Position numbers and translations under genes: made by a program | Notes under the pieces: model-generated | The model's input: only the letters and a program-made list of their open reading frames with translations | Told to the model about the DNA's origin: nothing | The model's database searches: none | Source: Thalassospira australica | GTDB taxonomy: Bacteria > Pseudomonadota > Alphaproteobacteria > Rhodospirillales > Thalassospiraceae | Length of the DNA stretch: 64,000 nt | Direction: 5' to 3' | NCBI RefSeq assembly: GCF_000763295.1 | Contig: NZ_JRJE01000032.1 | Location: forward strand, 496,001 to 560,000 | Shown: positions 7,921 to 16,192 of the stretch, one piece after another | How the letters are laid out: every line of letters begins with the position of its first letter | Position numbering within the stretch: position 1 is the first letter of the stretch

Positions 7921-8865
7921 ATGTTCCGCAAGATTGCCGTTGCTGCTGGTTTGATGGCCGCTGCCATTGCAGGCCCCGCACAGGCGCAGGACTATCCGGA
8001 AAAACCGATCGAATTCATCGTTCCGTGGGGACCGGGTGGCGGTAGTGATACGCTGATGCGTATTGTTGCCCAGGGTCTTGCAGATGAAACCGGTCAGGCT
8101 GTTCCGGTCATTAATATGCCAGGTGTTGGTGGCAATGTCGGTTTGGCCGAGTTCGCCAAGCGTCCGGCAGATGGTTACACCATTTCGCAGGTCCATGAAG
8201 GTCTTCTGATTTCCAACGGGACGGGCATTACCGACCTGAATTGGGACAGCTTCATGCCGATCGCACTGGTGACGTCTTCGCCGCAGTATTTGACCCTGTC
8301 GAAAAATGACAACTTCTCGAACTTTGAAGAGATGGTTGCCTATGCTAAGGAAAACCCGGGTGCTGTTCGCGCCGGTGTGACCCTTGCTGGTGTGCCGCAT
8401 CTTCACATGGCGATGATCGAAGATGCCTTTGGTATCGAGTTCTCCTATGTCGGTTATGAGGGTACCGGTCAGCGTATCCGTGCCTTGGTTGGCGGTAACA
8501 TTGACGTTGCGATTGGCGATGTATCTTCGGCTGGTCAGTTCGTGGAAAACGGTGATTTGGTCTTTGCTGCGGTTGGTATGCCCGAGCGCACTGCAGAAGC
8601 GCCGGATGTTCCGACCTTCACCGAACTTGGTCATGCACTTGATCTGGCTGTGACCCGCGGTGTTGTTCTGCCCAAAGGTACGCCGCAGGATGTTGCTGAT
8701 GCACTGGAAGCGCATCTGGAAACCGTCATGCAGAATGACGACGTTCGCACCAAAATCCAGAACGTTGGTTCCGCACCGGTCTTCCTGGGGCAGGACGAAT
8801 ACAAGGCTTATCTCGGCAAATTGTCCGAGACGGTTAACCGTCTGGTTGGCAAGCTCGAAGGATGA
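7921..8865 (+). CDS. Tripartite tricarboxylate transporter substrate-binding protein (TctC/Bug family)
   Basis: This is the periplasmic binding protein of a TTT-class secondary importer (314 residues). A Sec signal peptide (MFRKIAVAAGLMAAAIAGP, cleaved after AQAQ) precedes the mature start DYPEKPIEFIVPWGPGGGSD, which is the family hallmark. The start at 7921 has a strong AGGAGG 8 nt upstream; in-frame starts further up have none. The following tctB ATG overlaps its stop by 4 nt. Bug proteins bind carboxylates and amino-acid-like anions, and their ligand cannot be read from the sequence. The downstream gamma-glutamyltransferase gene hints at gamma-glutamyl compounds. Confidence 0.93.
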   Translation: MFRKIAVAAGLMAAAIAGPAQAQDYPEKPIEFIVPWGPGGGSDTLMRIVAQGLADETGQAVPVINMPGVGGNVGLAEFAKRPADGYTISQVHEGLLISNGTGITDLNWDSFMPIALVTSSPQYLTLSKNDNFSNFEEMVAYAKENPGAVRAGVTLAGVPHLHMAMIEDAFGIEFSYVGYEGTGQRIRALVGGNIDVAIGDVSSAGQFVENGDLVFAAVGMPERTAEAPDVPTFTELGHALDLAVTRGVVLPKGTPQDVADALEAHLETVMQNDDVRTKIQNVGSAPVFLGQDEYKAYLGKLSETVNRLVGKLEG

Positions 8866-9413
8866 TGTCCCCGAACGGGAAATCAGCAGCAGCGGATGCA
8901 TCGGCATCCGCTGCTATGCGTGCAAAAACCGAACTCGCACGGCTGATTTCATATGTCGTTTTTGGTCTGGGGTCTGTGTATCTGTCGGTACGTGCCGGTC
9001 AATTGCCGACATCGCGCTGGGAGCCGCTTGGTGCCGGGTCATTCCCCAAGCTGGTGTTTGCTGTTCTGGCTGTCTTGTGCCTGATTGCTGCCGTGCGCGC
9101 AGTTGTTGATATCCGCAAAGGCGGCAAGCTTGATGGTCTTGGCAGTGCGTTTTGCCAGTGGATCAAGGTGCGCCGGGTTTCCTTTGCGATATTCGGTTTG
9201 CTGGTGGTGTATCTGCTGGCGCTGCCGGTTGTCGGCTTTTCGCTTGCGACCTTTGTGTTCCTGATGATCGCGCAGCTTTTGATCGCAGGCATTTCGAAAA
9301 AGACCATCATTCAGTCCCTGATCGCCGCCCTGATTTTCTCGGTCGGCTTGAACATGCTGTTTGCCGAAGTCTTTAACGTGTTCCTTCCGCGTGGCGTGCT
9401 GTTCGCGGGCTAA
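8862..9413 (+). CDS. Tripartite tricarboxylate transporter small membrane subunit (TctB)
   Basis: This is a 183-residue integral membrane protein with four or so helices (for example FAIFGLLVVYLLALPVVGF and QSLIAALIFSVGLNMLF). It is the small, poorly conserved subunit that pairs with TctA. The ATG overlaps the tctC stop (ATGA), showing translational coupling. The N-terminal 25 residues are Ala/Ser-rich and look cytoplasmic. Identification rests partly on its position between tctC and tctA, and the motif RWEPLGAGSFPKLV is typical of the family. Confidence 0.88.
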   Translation: MMSPNGKSAAADASASAAMRAKTELARLISYVVFGLGSVYLSVRAGQLPTSRWEPLGAGSFPKLVFAVLAVLCLIAAVRAVVDIRKGGKLDGLGSAFCQWIKVRRVSFAIFGLLVVYLLALPVVGFSLATFVFLMIAQLLIAGISKKTIIQSLIAALIFSVGLNMLFAEVFNVFLPRGVLFAG

Positions 9414-9425
9414 TTGAAGTTTACG

Positions 9426-10952
9426 ATGATGTTGGATGCATTTCTTGCCGGTGCTCATCAGGTTTTCGCGTTCGATACCCTGATTTACATGCTGATTGGT
9501 TCCGTTGCCGGGATCGTTGCTGCGGCCATTCCCGGTTTCACCGTAACCATGGCCATTATTCTGACACTGCCGCTGACCTTTGCGATGGGACCATTGCAAG
9601 GCGTTTCGGTGATGTTGTCGGTTTATGTCGGGGGATATACCGGCGGTCTGATCAGTGCTGCCCTGTTGGGTATTCCCGGAACACCGAGTTCGGTGGCGAC
9701 GACCTTTGATGCCTATCCGATGGCGCGCAAAGGTGAACCTGGTCGCGCATTGTCGCTTGGCATCTGGTCGTCCTTTTTCGGGACTGTGATTTCAACCATC
9801 GTTCTGATTGTTGCTGCCCCGCCGCTTGCGCTGATTGCGGTGAAGCTGGGGCCGTGGGAATATTTCGCGCTGATCGTGTTTGCGCTGACGATTGTGGCAA
9901 GCCTTGTTGGTAATTCGCTGTTGCGCGGATTGATTGCCGGTGTCATCGGCCTTGGCTTGGCGACCGTCGGGCCGGACCCGATGATGGGACGCCCGCGCTT
10001 AACGTTTGATGCCGACATGTTGATGGCCGGTCTGCCGTTCCTTGTGGTTCTGATCGGGATTTTTGCCATCAGCCAGCTGATGGGCGAGGTTGAAGATCAC
10101 GGCAAGGGTAAAGGCACGGATGCGCTGATTCCCGATGTGATCGAATTCAAGACCTGGGCGGTCATGCGCGAAGTTCTGATGCATCCGGTCAATCTTGTGC
10201 GTTCCTCGCTTGTGGGGGTGTTCATTGGGGCACTTCCCGGTGCGGGCGGATCAATTGCCAATCTTCTGGCCTATGATCAGGCCAAGCGCAGCTCGAAGAA
10301 CCCCGAAGAATTTGGCAAAGGCACGCCCGATGGTGTGATTGCGTCCGAAGCCGGGAACTCTGCCACGGCAGGGGGCGGGCTTATTCCGATGATTGCACTG
10401 GGCATTCCGGGATCGGCTGTTGATGCCATCCTGATGGCGGCCCTTATGGTGCACGGGATTTCGGTGGGACCGCGCCTGATCATGGATAATGCCGATCTGG
10501 CCTATGGCATGTTCGTTGCCATGGCGGTTGCGTCATTGATGATGTTGGTGGTGTGTGTGCTGTCTATGCGCCTGTTCCTGCGTGTGACGGATATTCCCAA
10601 ACAATTCATCGTCCCGACCGTGATGATTTGCTGTGTGATCGGGGCCTTTGCGCTCAATAACCGTGTGACGGACCTTTACCTGCTTGGGGCGATTGGTCTG
10701 GTGGGTTATGGCTTGAAATCGCTTGATTATCCGCTGGCCCCGCTTGTGCTGGGTGTCATTCTGGGTCCGATTGCCGAAACCAACCTGCGGCGTGCTTTGA
10801 TGAGTGACGGGGACTGGACGGTGTTCTTTACCCGTCCGATATCAGCCGTGTTGCTCGCTGCTGCTGTTCTCTCTGTTATCTTCAGTGTCCGTTCGGTTCT
10901 GAAGATGCGTAAAAAAGACCGTCCTGCCACCGATGAACAAGACGGCGATTAA
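9426..10952 (+). CDS. Tripartite tricarboxylate transporter large permease (TctA)
   Basis: This is the large permease (508 residues, about twelve helices) that carries the solute with a cation gradient. Conserved stretches include GSVAGIVAAAIPGFTVTMA near the N-terminus, GIPGTPSSVATTFDAYPMA, GALPGAGGSIANLLAYDQAK and SEAGNSATAGGGLIPMI, all diagnostic of TctA. I chose ATG 9426; a TTG at 9414 directly after the tctB stop is an alternative that adds four residues. It is followed 22 nt later by the gamma-glutamyltransferase gene. Confidence 0.94.
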   Translation: MMLDAFLAGAHQVFAFDTLIYMLIGSVAGIVAAAIPGFTVTMAIILTLPLTFAMGPLQGVSVMLSVYVGGYTGGLISAALLGIPGTPSSVATTFDAYPMARKGEPGRALSLGIWSSFFGTVISTIVLIVAAPPLALIAVKLGPWEYFALIVFALTIVASLVGNSLLRGLIAGVIGLGLATVGPDPMMGRPRLTFDADMLMAGLPFLVVLIGIFAISQLMGEVEDHGKGKGTDALIPDVIEFKTWAVMREVLMHPVNLVRSSLVGVFIGALPGAGGSIANLLAYDQAKRSSKNPEEFGKGTPDGVIASEAGNSATAGGGLIPMIALGIPGSAVDAILMAALMVHGISVGPRLIMDNADLAYGMFVAMAVASLMMLVVCVLSMRLFLRVTDIPKQFIVPTVMICCVIGAFALNNRVTDLYLLGAIGLVGYGLKSLDYPLAPLVLGVILGPIAETNLRRALMSDGDWTVFFTRPISAVLLAAAVLSVIFSVRSVLKMRKKDRPATDEQDGD

Positions 10953-10974
10953 GCTTTTGTCCGAGGAGATACCC

Positions 10975-12573
10975 ATGCACCTTCGTCATGACGCGCTTTA
11001 TGCGTCTCGCCGTTCGCCGGTTTTAGCACGCAATATGGTTTCCACGTCCCAGCCGCTTGCGGCACAGGCCGGCCTGCGCATGTTGTTGGCCGGTGGTAAT
11101 GCCGCCGATGCGGCCCTGGCATCTGCCATTGCGCTTACTGTGGTTGAGCCGACCGGTAACGGGCTTGGCTCTGATGCCTATGCCATCATCTGGGACGGCA
11201 AGGAACTGCATGGTTTGAATGCGTCGGGCCGGGCGCCTGCCGATTGGAACCCAGCGCGTTTTGCCGGGTCTGATACGATGCCCCAGCGCGGATGGGAATC
11301 GGTCACAACACCTGGTGCGGTGTCCGCATGGCGTGAAATTTCAGACAAGTTCGGCAAGCTGGCGTTTGAAAAGCTGTTCGAACCGGCCATCGAATATGCA
11401 ACGCGTGGCTTTGCCGTGTCGCCGATCATCGCGACCCTTTGGGAAAAGGGCGGGGAAACATTGGGCAAGCAACCCGGCTTTGCCGAGGCATTCCTGCCGG
11501 GCGGCAAGGCACCAAAGGCCGGTGAGTTGTTTGTCAACAAGGCCGCAGCCGACAGTCTGATTGATATCGCCGAAACCAAGGGTGAGAGTTTCTACCGTGG
11601 CAAGCTGGCTGCCAAAATTGCTGCCTTTGCAAAGGAGCATGGTGCAGCGCTTTCCGAGGATGATCTTGGCAACCACAAGGCCGATTGGGTCGGCACGATT
11701 TCCCAACAGTTCGGCAAGGTAAAGCTGCATGAAATTCCGCCAAACGGGCAGGGGATTTCGGCGCTCATCGCATTGGGGATTTTGCGCCATACCAACATTA
11801 CCGATTATGAACCGGACTCGGCCGAGGCCCTGCACCTTGAGATCGAGGCGATGAAGCTGGCATTTGCCGATATGCGCGCCTATGTCGCCGATCTTGATTA
11901 CATGACGGATGTCACGGTCGAACATCTTTTGTCCGATGATTATCTGAAATCGCGTGCGGCCCTGATTGATGCCAACAAGGCACAGGATTTCAAGGCCGGT
12001 GCGCCAAAGCATGGCGGTACGGTTTATGTCACGGCGGCCGATGAAAATGGCATGATGGTGTCGTTCATCCAGTCGAACTATATGGGCTTTGGATCGGGTG
12101 TTGTGGTGCCGGGCACCTCAATCAGCCTGCAAAACCGCGGTCATGGATTTAGCCTGCAAAACGGTCATCCCAACCTTGTCAAAGGTGGCAAACGTCCGTT
12201 CCAGACCATCATTCCGGCCTTCCTGATGAGTGACACCGGCAACCCGATCATGAGCTTTGGCGTCATGGGCGGGCCGATGCAGGCACAGGGACATTTGCAG
12301 ATGACACTGCGCACGCAGCTTTGGGGGCAGGACCCGCAAACAGCGGTTGATGCACCACGCTGGCAGGCGCTTTCGGGGCTTGATGTTGCGGTGGAAGCAT
12401 CGCTTGGCGCGGATGTGATCGAGGCACTTAAGGCCAAGGGCCATGCCATCAATGTGGAAACACCTGACAGCACCAATTTTGGTTTTGGTGGTGCGCAGCT
12501 TATTGCCAAAACCGATGCCGGATATGTCGCCGGGTCGGACCCGCGCAAGGACGGCTGTGCGGTTGGTTTCTGA
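10975..12573 (+). CDS. Gamma-glutamyltransferase family protein, no signal peptide
   Basis: This is an Ntn-hydrolase of the gamma-glutamyltransferase family (532 residues), which normally cleaves itself into two subunits at a threonine that becomes the nucleophile. The likely cleavage site is before Thr in KHGGTVYVTAADE, the place of TTHYSVVD in E. coli Ggt. The glycine-rich oxyanion region (SFGVMGGPMQAQGH) is intact. The start at 10975 has GAGGAG 7 nt upstream. Unlike E. coli Ggt it begins MHLRHDALYASRRSPVLA with no secretion signal, so it is probably cytoplasmic. As the last gene of the tctCBA operon it may hydrolyse an imported gamma-glutamyl compound; cephalosporin-acylase-like activity is an alternative. 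Confidence 0.9.
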   Translation: MHLRHDALYASRRSPVLARNMVSTSQPLAAQAGLRMLLAGGNAADAALASAIALTVVEPTGNGLGSDAYAIIWDGKELHGLNASGRAPADWNPARFAGSDTMPQRGWESVTTPGAVSAWREISDKFGKLAFEKLFEPAIEYATRGFAVSPIIATLWEKGGETLGKQPGFAEAFLPGGKAPKAGELFVNKAAADSLIDIAETKGESFYRGKLAAKIAAFAKEHGAALSEDDLGNHKADWVGTISQQFGKVKLHEIPPNGQGISALIALGILRHTNITDYEPDSAEALHLEIEAMKLAFADMRAYVADLDYMTDVTVEHLLSDDYLKSRAALIDANKAQDFKAGAPKHGGTVYVTAADENGMMVSFIQSNYMGFGSGVVVPGTSISLQNRGHGFSLQNGHPNLVKGGKRPFQTIIPAFLMSDTGNPIMSFGVMGGPMQAQGHLQMTLRTQLWGQDPQTAVDAPRWQALSGLDVAVEASLGADVIEALKAKGHAINVETPDSTNFGFGGAQLIAKTDAGYVAGSDPRKDGCAVGF

Positions 12574-12632
12574 TCGCGCTTTTTGAACATCTTTCTTTTC
12601 AGATCGGCAGTCGCAGTCATCTGAAATAGATA

Positions 12633-12667
12633 TGGCCGGTCCATTTACGTGGACCGGCCATTCTTTT
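12633..12667 (+). terminator. Rho-independent terminator of the tct-ggt operon
   Basis: A perfect 10-bp stem TGGCCGGTCC / GGACCGGCCA with an 8-nt loop is followed by TTCTTTT. It begins 60 nt after the gamma-glutamyltransferase stop. Confidence 0.85.
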
Positions 12668-12709
12668 CCGGGCAACAGGGATCAGGGGTGGCCCGGATTA
12701 AACGTGCGA

Positions 12710-13249
12710 TTATTGCGCGCCGATGGTCAGGCCGTCCGGCGCCATTTTTTCATCCGCGAGCTTGGCGTCTTCAATTGACTCGATGATGTCCCAGTTATGG
12801 TCAGCACCCCGGATGAAGCCCGGAATGTCCGTGACCCAGCGTTTCTGAATTTCCTTGTTCAGGTTGAGATACAGCTTGCCGTCAACAACGCGCCATGCTT
12901 GCGGATCGGCACCGAATTTGCGGCCCATTGCGGCGCCAAAGGCGCAGAAGCCACCATATTGCGGGGCATATTTGTCCGGGTCCTGATTAAACAGGTCGCG
13001 GTTTTCTGCACTGGCAAAGCGATAGGTCGCGCCATCGTGTTCGGCTTCAAAATTGGAATTGCCCGGGGTCGGGGCACCAACGGTGAAATAGGCCACCGGG
13101 TCGTAGCCTTGCAGGGCGTAACCTTCGACAATGTTGACTTCCTGTGCGGCGATCGCGGGTGAGGTGGTAGCGACAACGCCACCGATGGCGCTGATGCCAA
13201 GAACGGCGGCAAGGGCTGTGGTTCGCAGAATATTTGAACGATAGGCCAT
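12710..13249 (-). CDS. Secreted YHS-domain protein
   Basis: This is a 179-residue exported protein with a Sec signal peptide (about residues 1-35, ending SPAIAAQ) and a YHS domain. The domain is seen in GYDPVAYFTVGAPTPG, YRFASAENRDLF and YGGFCAFGAAMGRKFGADP, features shared by the YHS proteins of alphaproteobacteria, where the conserved cysteine has been linked to metal binding. AAGGAG lies 9 nt before the ATG at 13249. It is divergent from the AraC gene, which may control it. The function is unknown; a periplasmic metal-binding or sensing role is inferred from the domain. Confidence 0.85.
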   Translation of the reverse strand: MAYRSNILRTTALAAVLGISAIGGVVATTSPAIAAQEVNIVEGYALQGYDPVAYFTVGAPTPGNSNFEAEHDGATYRFASAENRDLFNQDPDKYAPQYGGFCAFGAAMGRKFGADPQAWRVVDGKLYLNLNKEIQKRWVTDIPGFIRGADHNWDIIESIEDAKLADEKMAPDGLTIGAQ

Positions 13250-13268
13250 AATTCGTACTCCTTCACGG

Positions 13269-13278
13269 GGTGATCACC
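13269..13278. promoter_or_regulatory. Palindrome between YHS gene and AraC gene
   Basis: GGTGATCACC is a perfect 10-bp palindrome within the longer CACGGGGTGATCACCGTG, 20 bp upstream of the YHS gene start. It may be an operator, but no family is recognised and a chance palindrome is possible. Confidence 0.25.
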
Positions 13279-13364
13279 GTGTCTTTACTGGCAGGCGATC
13301 ATGAAACTGGTTCATCAAGAGAGCGTCTTGAAATCTGAAATCAGACTACCGTCGGAGATGTGAT

Positions 13365-14261
13365 TTGTTGTCTGAGGAAACACGCAATTCGTCTGAAAGG
13401 GATGTGCTGTCGGATTTGTTCGCCGGGAATCATCCGCGCGGGGATGTCTTCTTTTCCGGAACGCTGTGTGGCAGCAGTCATCACAGCAGACAGGAAGGTC
13501 AGCCTGCCCGGCAGCAGGGAATGCTCCATGTTGTGCAAAGTGGTGCCTTGCGGGTGCGGTTGAACGATACAGAACATGCTGTGCTTGATCGTCCGGGTGT
13601 GATCCTGTTTGGGGCCCCCATCACGCATGACGTCGAAACGCCGGCTACCGGATCACAGGTTGTCTGTGCCAATTTGCTGTTTCCTGCGACCGGACCAACA
13701 CCAGCGCGGCTGGGATTGCCTGATTATGTCGTTTTGCCGTTTGACGACATTGCCGGGCTGGAGCCGATTACAGGACAGCTTTTCCGCGAAGCATTTGACG
13801 ATCATCCGGGAAAAAGAACTGCTGTGAACCTGTTGATCGATCTGTTGTTGTTGATGGTGTTGCGCCATTGTCAGGCAAATGATCTTGTCAGGCCGGGCAT
13901 TCTTGCGGCCATGCGTGATCCACGAATTGCACGCGTTGTTGGGCAATTGCATCAAACTCCTGGTGATAACTGGTCTGTTGAACGTCAGGCGGAAATTGCG
14001 GGCATGTCCCGCGCAAGCTTTGCCGCACGCTTTCGGGAATTGCTTGGCACGTCACCGGGCGATTTCTTGCAAACCATTCGCCTTGATCGGGCCCTTGCAC
14101 TGTTGCGTGATGGTAAACGCTTGCAGGTGGTGGCGGGGCAGGTCGGTTATCGCAGCAGTACGGCACTGGCGCGTGCCATTCAGCAGCGCCACAATGTTTC
14201 TCCGCGTGAATTGCATCAGGACTTTCACTCTGATGCGAAGGCATTATCGTCTGTGATCTGA
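13365..14261 (+). CDS. AraC-family transcriptional regulator (cupin N-terminus)
   Basis: This is a 298-residue regulator. The N-terminal half (about 15-180) is an AraC-binding cupin of the type that starts DVLSDLFAG. The C-terminal half (about 190-290) holds two helix-turn-helix units, WSVERQAEIAGMSRASFAAR and the second with VAGQVGYRSSTALARA. No in-frame ATG exists near the N-terminus; TTG at 13365 with CGGAG 8 nt upstream is the best start, and the next TTG at 13368 is the alternative. It is divergent from the YHS gene, so that gene is the likeliest target. The ligand is unknown. Confidence 0.88.
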   Translation: MLSEETRNSSERDVLSDLFAGNHPRGDVFFSGTLCGSSHHSRQEGQPARQQGMLHVVQSGALRVRLNDTEHAVLDRPGVILFGAPITHDVETPATGSQVVCANLLFPATGPTPARLGLPDYVVLPFDDIAGLEPITGQLFREAFDDHPGKRTAVNLLIDLLLLMVLRHCQANDLVRPGILAAMRDPRIARVVGQLHQTPGDNWSVERQAEIAGMSRASFAARFRELLGTSPGDFLQTIRLDRALALLRDGKRLQVVAGQVGYRSSTALARAIQQRHNVSPRELHQDFHSDAKALSSVI

Positions 14262-14382
14262 CTGGTTGATTGTGGGGGGAATGCGGATTCTTTCCCTGAA
14301 TTGGACACAATCATGCCCTGTTTTTCATGCAGAAACGCAACCAACAAGTTTGATAAACCAACAATTGGTAGCGTACACGAGC

Positions 14383-16155
14383 ATGACGCAATTCGTTCAG
14401 CGGCAAATAAAGCCGGGCTTTAGGTGTGACTTTCTGGGTGCTGTGGCATCCGGGTTGATCTTGCTTGCGGTGCCGGGCATGACGCATGCACAGGAAACCG
14501 ATCCCGCTTCGGTCAATCAGCCTGCCGAGAAGACACCGGCTGCGACCACAACCGTACCGGAACAACAAGCGCAAGACCCAAACACGGCCAAAGAGGCGGC
14601 TGACACGGAAAGTGACGCCACTCCTGAGGGAACAGTGTCTGTTCCGCCCGGTGGCGGGGCTCCGGCCAACCAAGAGCCGAAGAAGCGTTATGGGTCCTCG
14701 CCGGTCATGTTTGACCCGGCGATGGTGGCAGATCGTGCACGCCGGTTGGCAGCAGAGCCATTTGAAACCCCGCATCGTGAATTGCCCGAAAAGCTCTCTG
14801 ATCTGAGTGCCGAGGAATATGCGCAGATCCGGTTCAAATCACAGCGGGCCTTCTTCAATCCGTCTGAAACAGATTTCTCGTTGGAGCTGTTTCACCCCGG
14901 CAGCATGTATGATGTGCCTGTTGCGATAAATCTGGTCCGCGACGGTGAAATTCAGGTCATTCCTTTTTCCACCGGTTTGTTTGATTTCGGCAAGACCGGG
15001 TTAACAGGCAATGATTTCTCAACCCAGGGCTATGCAGGTTTCAGGCTGCGCTATCCGCTTTCAAATGTTCAAAGTAATGACGAGCTGACCCGTTTTCTTG
15101 GCGCGTCTTACTTCCGTTTGCAGGGGCAGGGCCAGTCAATTGGTCAGATGGCGCGCGGACTTGCGGTTGATCTTGCCAGTCCCACGGGTGAAGAAATCCC
15201 GGTATTTCGTGAATTTTGGATCGTCGAGCCGGAAAAGGGCGACAAAACCATCAGGGTTTATGCCCTTTTGGACAGCGAACGCGTGACGGGCGCCTATCGA
15301 TTTGACATCACACCGGGTGCGCGCAGCAAGGCTGATATCACGGCCAATCTGTTCTTCCGCGATGGCGTGGAAAAGATCGGCATCGCGCCGCTCAATGGCA
15401 TGTTCCTGTTTGGGGAGCAGCGCCGCCGATCATTTGGTGACTACCGCGGTGAGGTTCATTCAAGTGATGGGCTTTTGATCCATAACGGACGGGGTGAATG
15501 GCTTTGGCGGCCACTTGATAACCCGCTTGATTTGCAGCTGAGTGCGTTTTTGGACGAAAACCCGAACGGGTTCGGGCTTTTGCAGCGTGATCGCAATTTC
15601 GATCATTATCAGGACCTTGATCGCCGGTTTGAACAGCAACCGGGCTATTGGGTTACGCCCAAAGGCAGTTGGGGCAAAGGCCATGTCGAACTGGTTGAAA
15701 TCCCAAGTCCGTCTGAAACCAACGACAATATTGTTGCCTATTGGGTGCCCGAAACCAAACCGGCTGCGGGCGATGAAATGCAGGTCGAATATCGCGTGAC
15801 AGCGACCCGCGATGGAACAGACCTGCACCCGATGGCGCAGGCAACCGATACCCGCATCATGCGGATCGCGCCCGAGGGCGACGATGCGGTCGCGAGCACC
15901 CGTTTTGTCTTGAATTTTGCCGGCGGTGATTTGGACTACTTCAGCAAGAACATCGGTAAAATGCGTGCAGATGTTAGTGCGTCAGAAGGGGAAATCAAAA
16001 ATATCCGCCTGATGGAAGATCCGGAAAATGGTGGTGTGCGGCTGATGTTTGATCTTGTTGAGTCCAGCGAAGAAGCATCAAGCAATCTGCGGGTGTTTCT
16101 TTTGTATGATGATCAGGTCTTAAGCGAGACCTGGACAATGCCATGGGTCTTTTGA
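14383..16155 (+). CDS. opgG: Periplasmic glucan biosynthesis protein OpgG/MdoG family
   Basis: This is the periplasmic protein required with OpgH to make and branch osmoregulated periplasmic glucans. The MdoG domain runs from about residue 130 to the end (hallmarks include RFKSQRAFFN, VDLASPTGEEIPVFREFWI and PLDNPLDLQLSAF). With ATG 14383 the protein is 591 residues and begins with a Sec signal peptide (hydrophobic FLGAVASGLILLAVPGM, then THAQ). Between signal and domain lies an unusual Pro/Thr/Glu-rich linker of about 75 residues, so the protein is longer than E. coli OpgG (about 510). Neither 14383 nor the in-frame ATG at 14281 has a well-placed SD. opgH follows 37 nt later. Confidence 0.9.
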   Translation: MTQFVQRQIKPGFRCDFLGAVASGLILLAVPGMTHAQETDPASVNQPAEKTPAATTTVPEQQAQDPNTAKEAADTESDATPEGTVSVPPGGGAPANQEPKKRYGSSPVMFDPAMVADRARRLAAEPFETPHRELPEKLSDLSAEEYAQIRFKSQRAFFNPSETDFSLELFHPGSMYDVPVAINLVRDGEIQVIPFSTGLFDFGKTGLTGNDFSTQGYAGFRLRYPLSNVQSNDELTRFLGASYFRLQGQGQSIGQMARGLAVDLASPTGEEIPVFREFWIVEPEKGDKTIRVYALLDSERVTGAYRFDITPGARSKADITANLFFRDGVEKIGIAPLNGMFLFGEQRRRSFGDYRGEVHSSDGLLIHNGRGEWLWRPLDNPLDLQLSAFLDENPNGFGLLQRDRNFDHYQDLDRRFEQQPGYWVTPKGSWGKGHVELVEIPSPSETNDNIVAYWVPETKPAAGDEMQVEYRVTATRDGTDLHPMAQATDTRIMRIAPEGDDAVASTRFVLNFAGGDLDYFSKNIGKMRADVSASEGEIKNIRLMEDPENGGVRLMFDLVESSEEASSNLRVFLLYDDQVLSETWTMPWVF

Positions 16156-16192
16156 CCGTGATTTTACGCGCACCACTTTCAGGTAGAGCCAG

